A DNA stretch of 20,608 bases from Blastocladiella britannica. Lineage: Eukaryota; Blastocladiomycota; Blastocladiomycetes; Blastocladiales; Blastocladiaceae. The stretch covers positions 1 through 20,608 of the forward strand of contig MU624847.1 in assembly GCA_025349905.2 (NCBI GenBank), written 5' to 3'. This document shows positions 20,273 to 20,608 of this stretch, piece by piece. Positions within the stretch are counted from its first letter, which is position 1, and the number at the start of each line of letters is the position of its first letter. The notes under the pieces were generated by a model. That model saw only the letters and a list, made by a program, of their open reading frames with translations, was not told the DNA's origin and did not search any database. A program made the position numbers and the translations under genes.

Positions 20273-20608
20273 ATGTCCACCAAAATGACCGCCACCACCG
20301 ACGTCATCATCGACGCTTACCGCAAGGACAACAAGGGCAACCACCACTGTACCACCGGCCACAACCTCAAAAAGATCATCGGATCGGACCCTGGCGGCAC
20401 CAAGGTGCAGTCGCTGGCGATTTTCGAGCCGACTACTGGTCTGACGAGGGACCGGGCGCTCTCTCGCAAAGAGTACCTTCACCGGTGCAGCGAGAACATC
20501 GCCGATGCCAAGCGCTAGTCGCTGGCGGCCAGGTCGCCGTGGATCAAGGACATCAACGATGGCATGCCGTCGCTCCGGGTCCCGACCATGGATGCCATCA
20601 TTGGGCAC
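20273..20608 (+). pseudogene. unrecognised reading frame with in-frame TAG, cut by window edge
   Basis: From the ATG at 20273 an 81-codon frame ends at TAG (20516-20518). It has strong coding character: ATC, ACC, GAC, AAG, GGC and AAC predominate, as in neighbouring real exons. After the TAG the same frame continues with equally coding-like codons (from SLAARSPWIKD) for 30 codons to the window edge. Either the gene is a short 81-aa protein, or it is a longer gene broken by a nonsense change. A third option is an intron around the TAG, but no good donor is visible. I do not recognise the protein; it has a HHCTTGH stretch and no transmembrane segment. The opposite-strand frame here (20168-20608) is Val/Gly/Asp-rich without family features, so I prefer the plus strand. 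Confidence 0.4.

Noticed and set aside
1..20608. Mobile element, CRISPR array or gene cluster
   Set aside because: No terminal repeats, transposase or reverse transcriptase motifs, or spaced direct repeats were seen; the genes are unrelated housekeeping loci on both strands.

Overview
This is nuclear DNA from a eukaryote, most likely an early-diverging fungus. A Blastocladiomycota/chytrid-type genome is my inference; no rRNA or other marker is present to prove it. The signs are very GC-rich exons with strong G/C at third codon positions, many short AT/T-rich introns (18 of 19 are 51-83 nt), poly-Q and acidic low-complexity tracts, and two proteins of fungal type: a Caf120/Skg3 tandem-PH protein and a PRPP synthetase with a long non-homologous insert. 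I see no operons, mobile elements, CRISPR arrays, tRNA or rRNA genes.

Layout, left to right: (1) 1-3950, minus, Caf120/Skg3-like protein whose C-terminus runs off the left edge; (2) 4268-5962, plus, an SR splicing factor (RRM + CCHC knuckle + RS domain) in seven exons; (3) 6307-7451, plus, an unrecognised 306-aa protein in four exons; (4) 7567-9075, minus, ribose-phosphate pyrophosphokinase in four exons; (5) 9242-11003, plus, ALG9 mannosyltransferase in two exons; (6) 11086-20032, minus, a giant TAF2 (TFIID subunit 2) in five exons, 2896 aa; (7) 20273 to the right edge, plus, an unrecognised reading frame interrupted by TAG. Pairs 1/2, 4/5 and 6/7 are divergent and share intergenic promoters; pairs 3/4 and 5/6 are convergent. 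Every complete multi-exon model closes in frame: 855, 921, 1317, 1698 and 8691 nt including stops.

The standout is TAF2. The catalytically dead M1-aminopeptidase-like body and HEAT-like region typical of TAF2 are followed, in one uninterrupted exon, by five bromodomains, two of which have Thr where the acetyl-lysine-binding Asn should be. The protein also has large acidic inserts and short basic/hydrophobic strands that look like ET-domain ligands. Yeast and human TAF2 have no bromodomains, so this may be a TFIID that reads acetylated chromatin through TAF2. Other points of interest are the SR gene's single long (497 nt) intron with an open reading frame through nearly all of it, a duplicated RS-domain exon start, and 5' splice sites that almost all have a pyrimidine at intron position +4.

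The genes do not form one pathway. Two act in transcription (Caf120-like, TAF2), one in splicing, one in nucleotide supply and one in N-glycan assembly.
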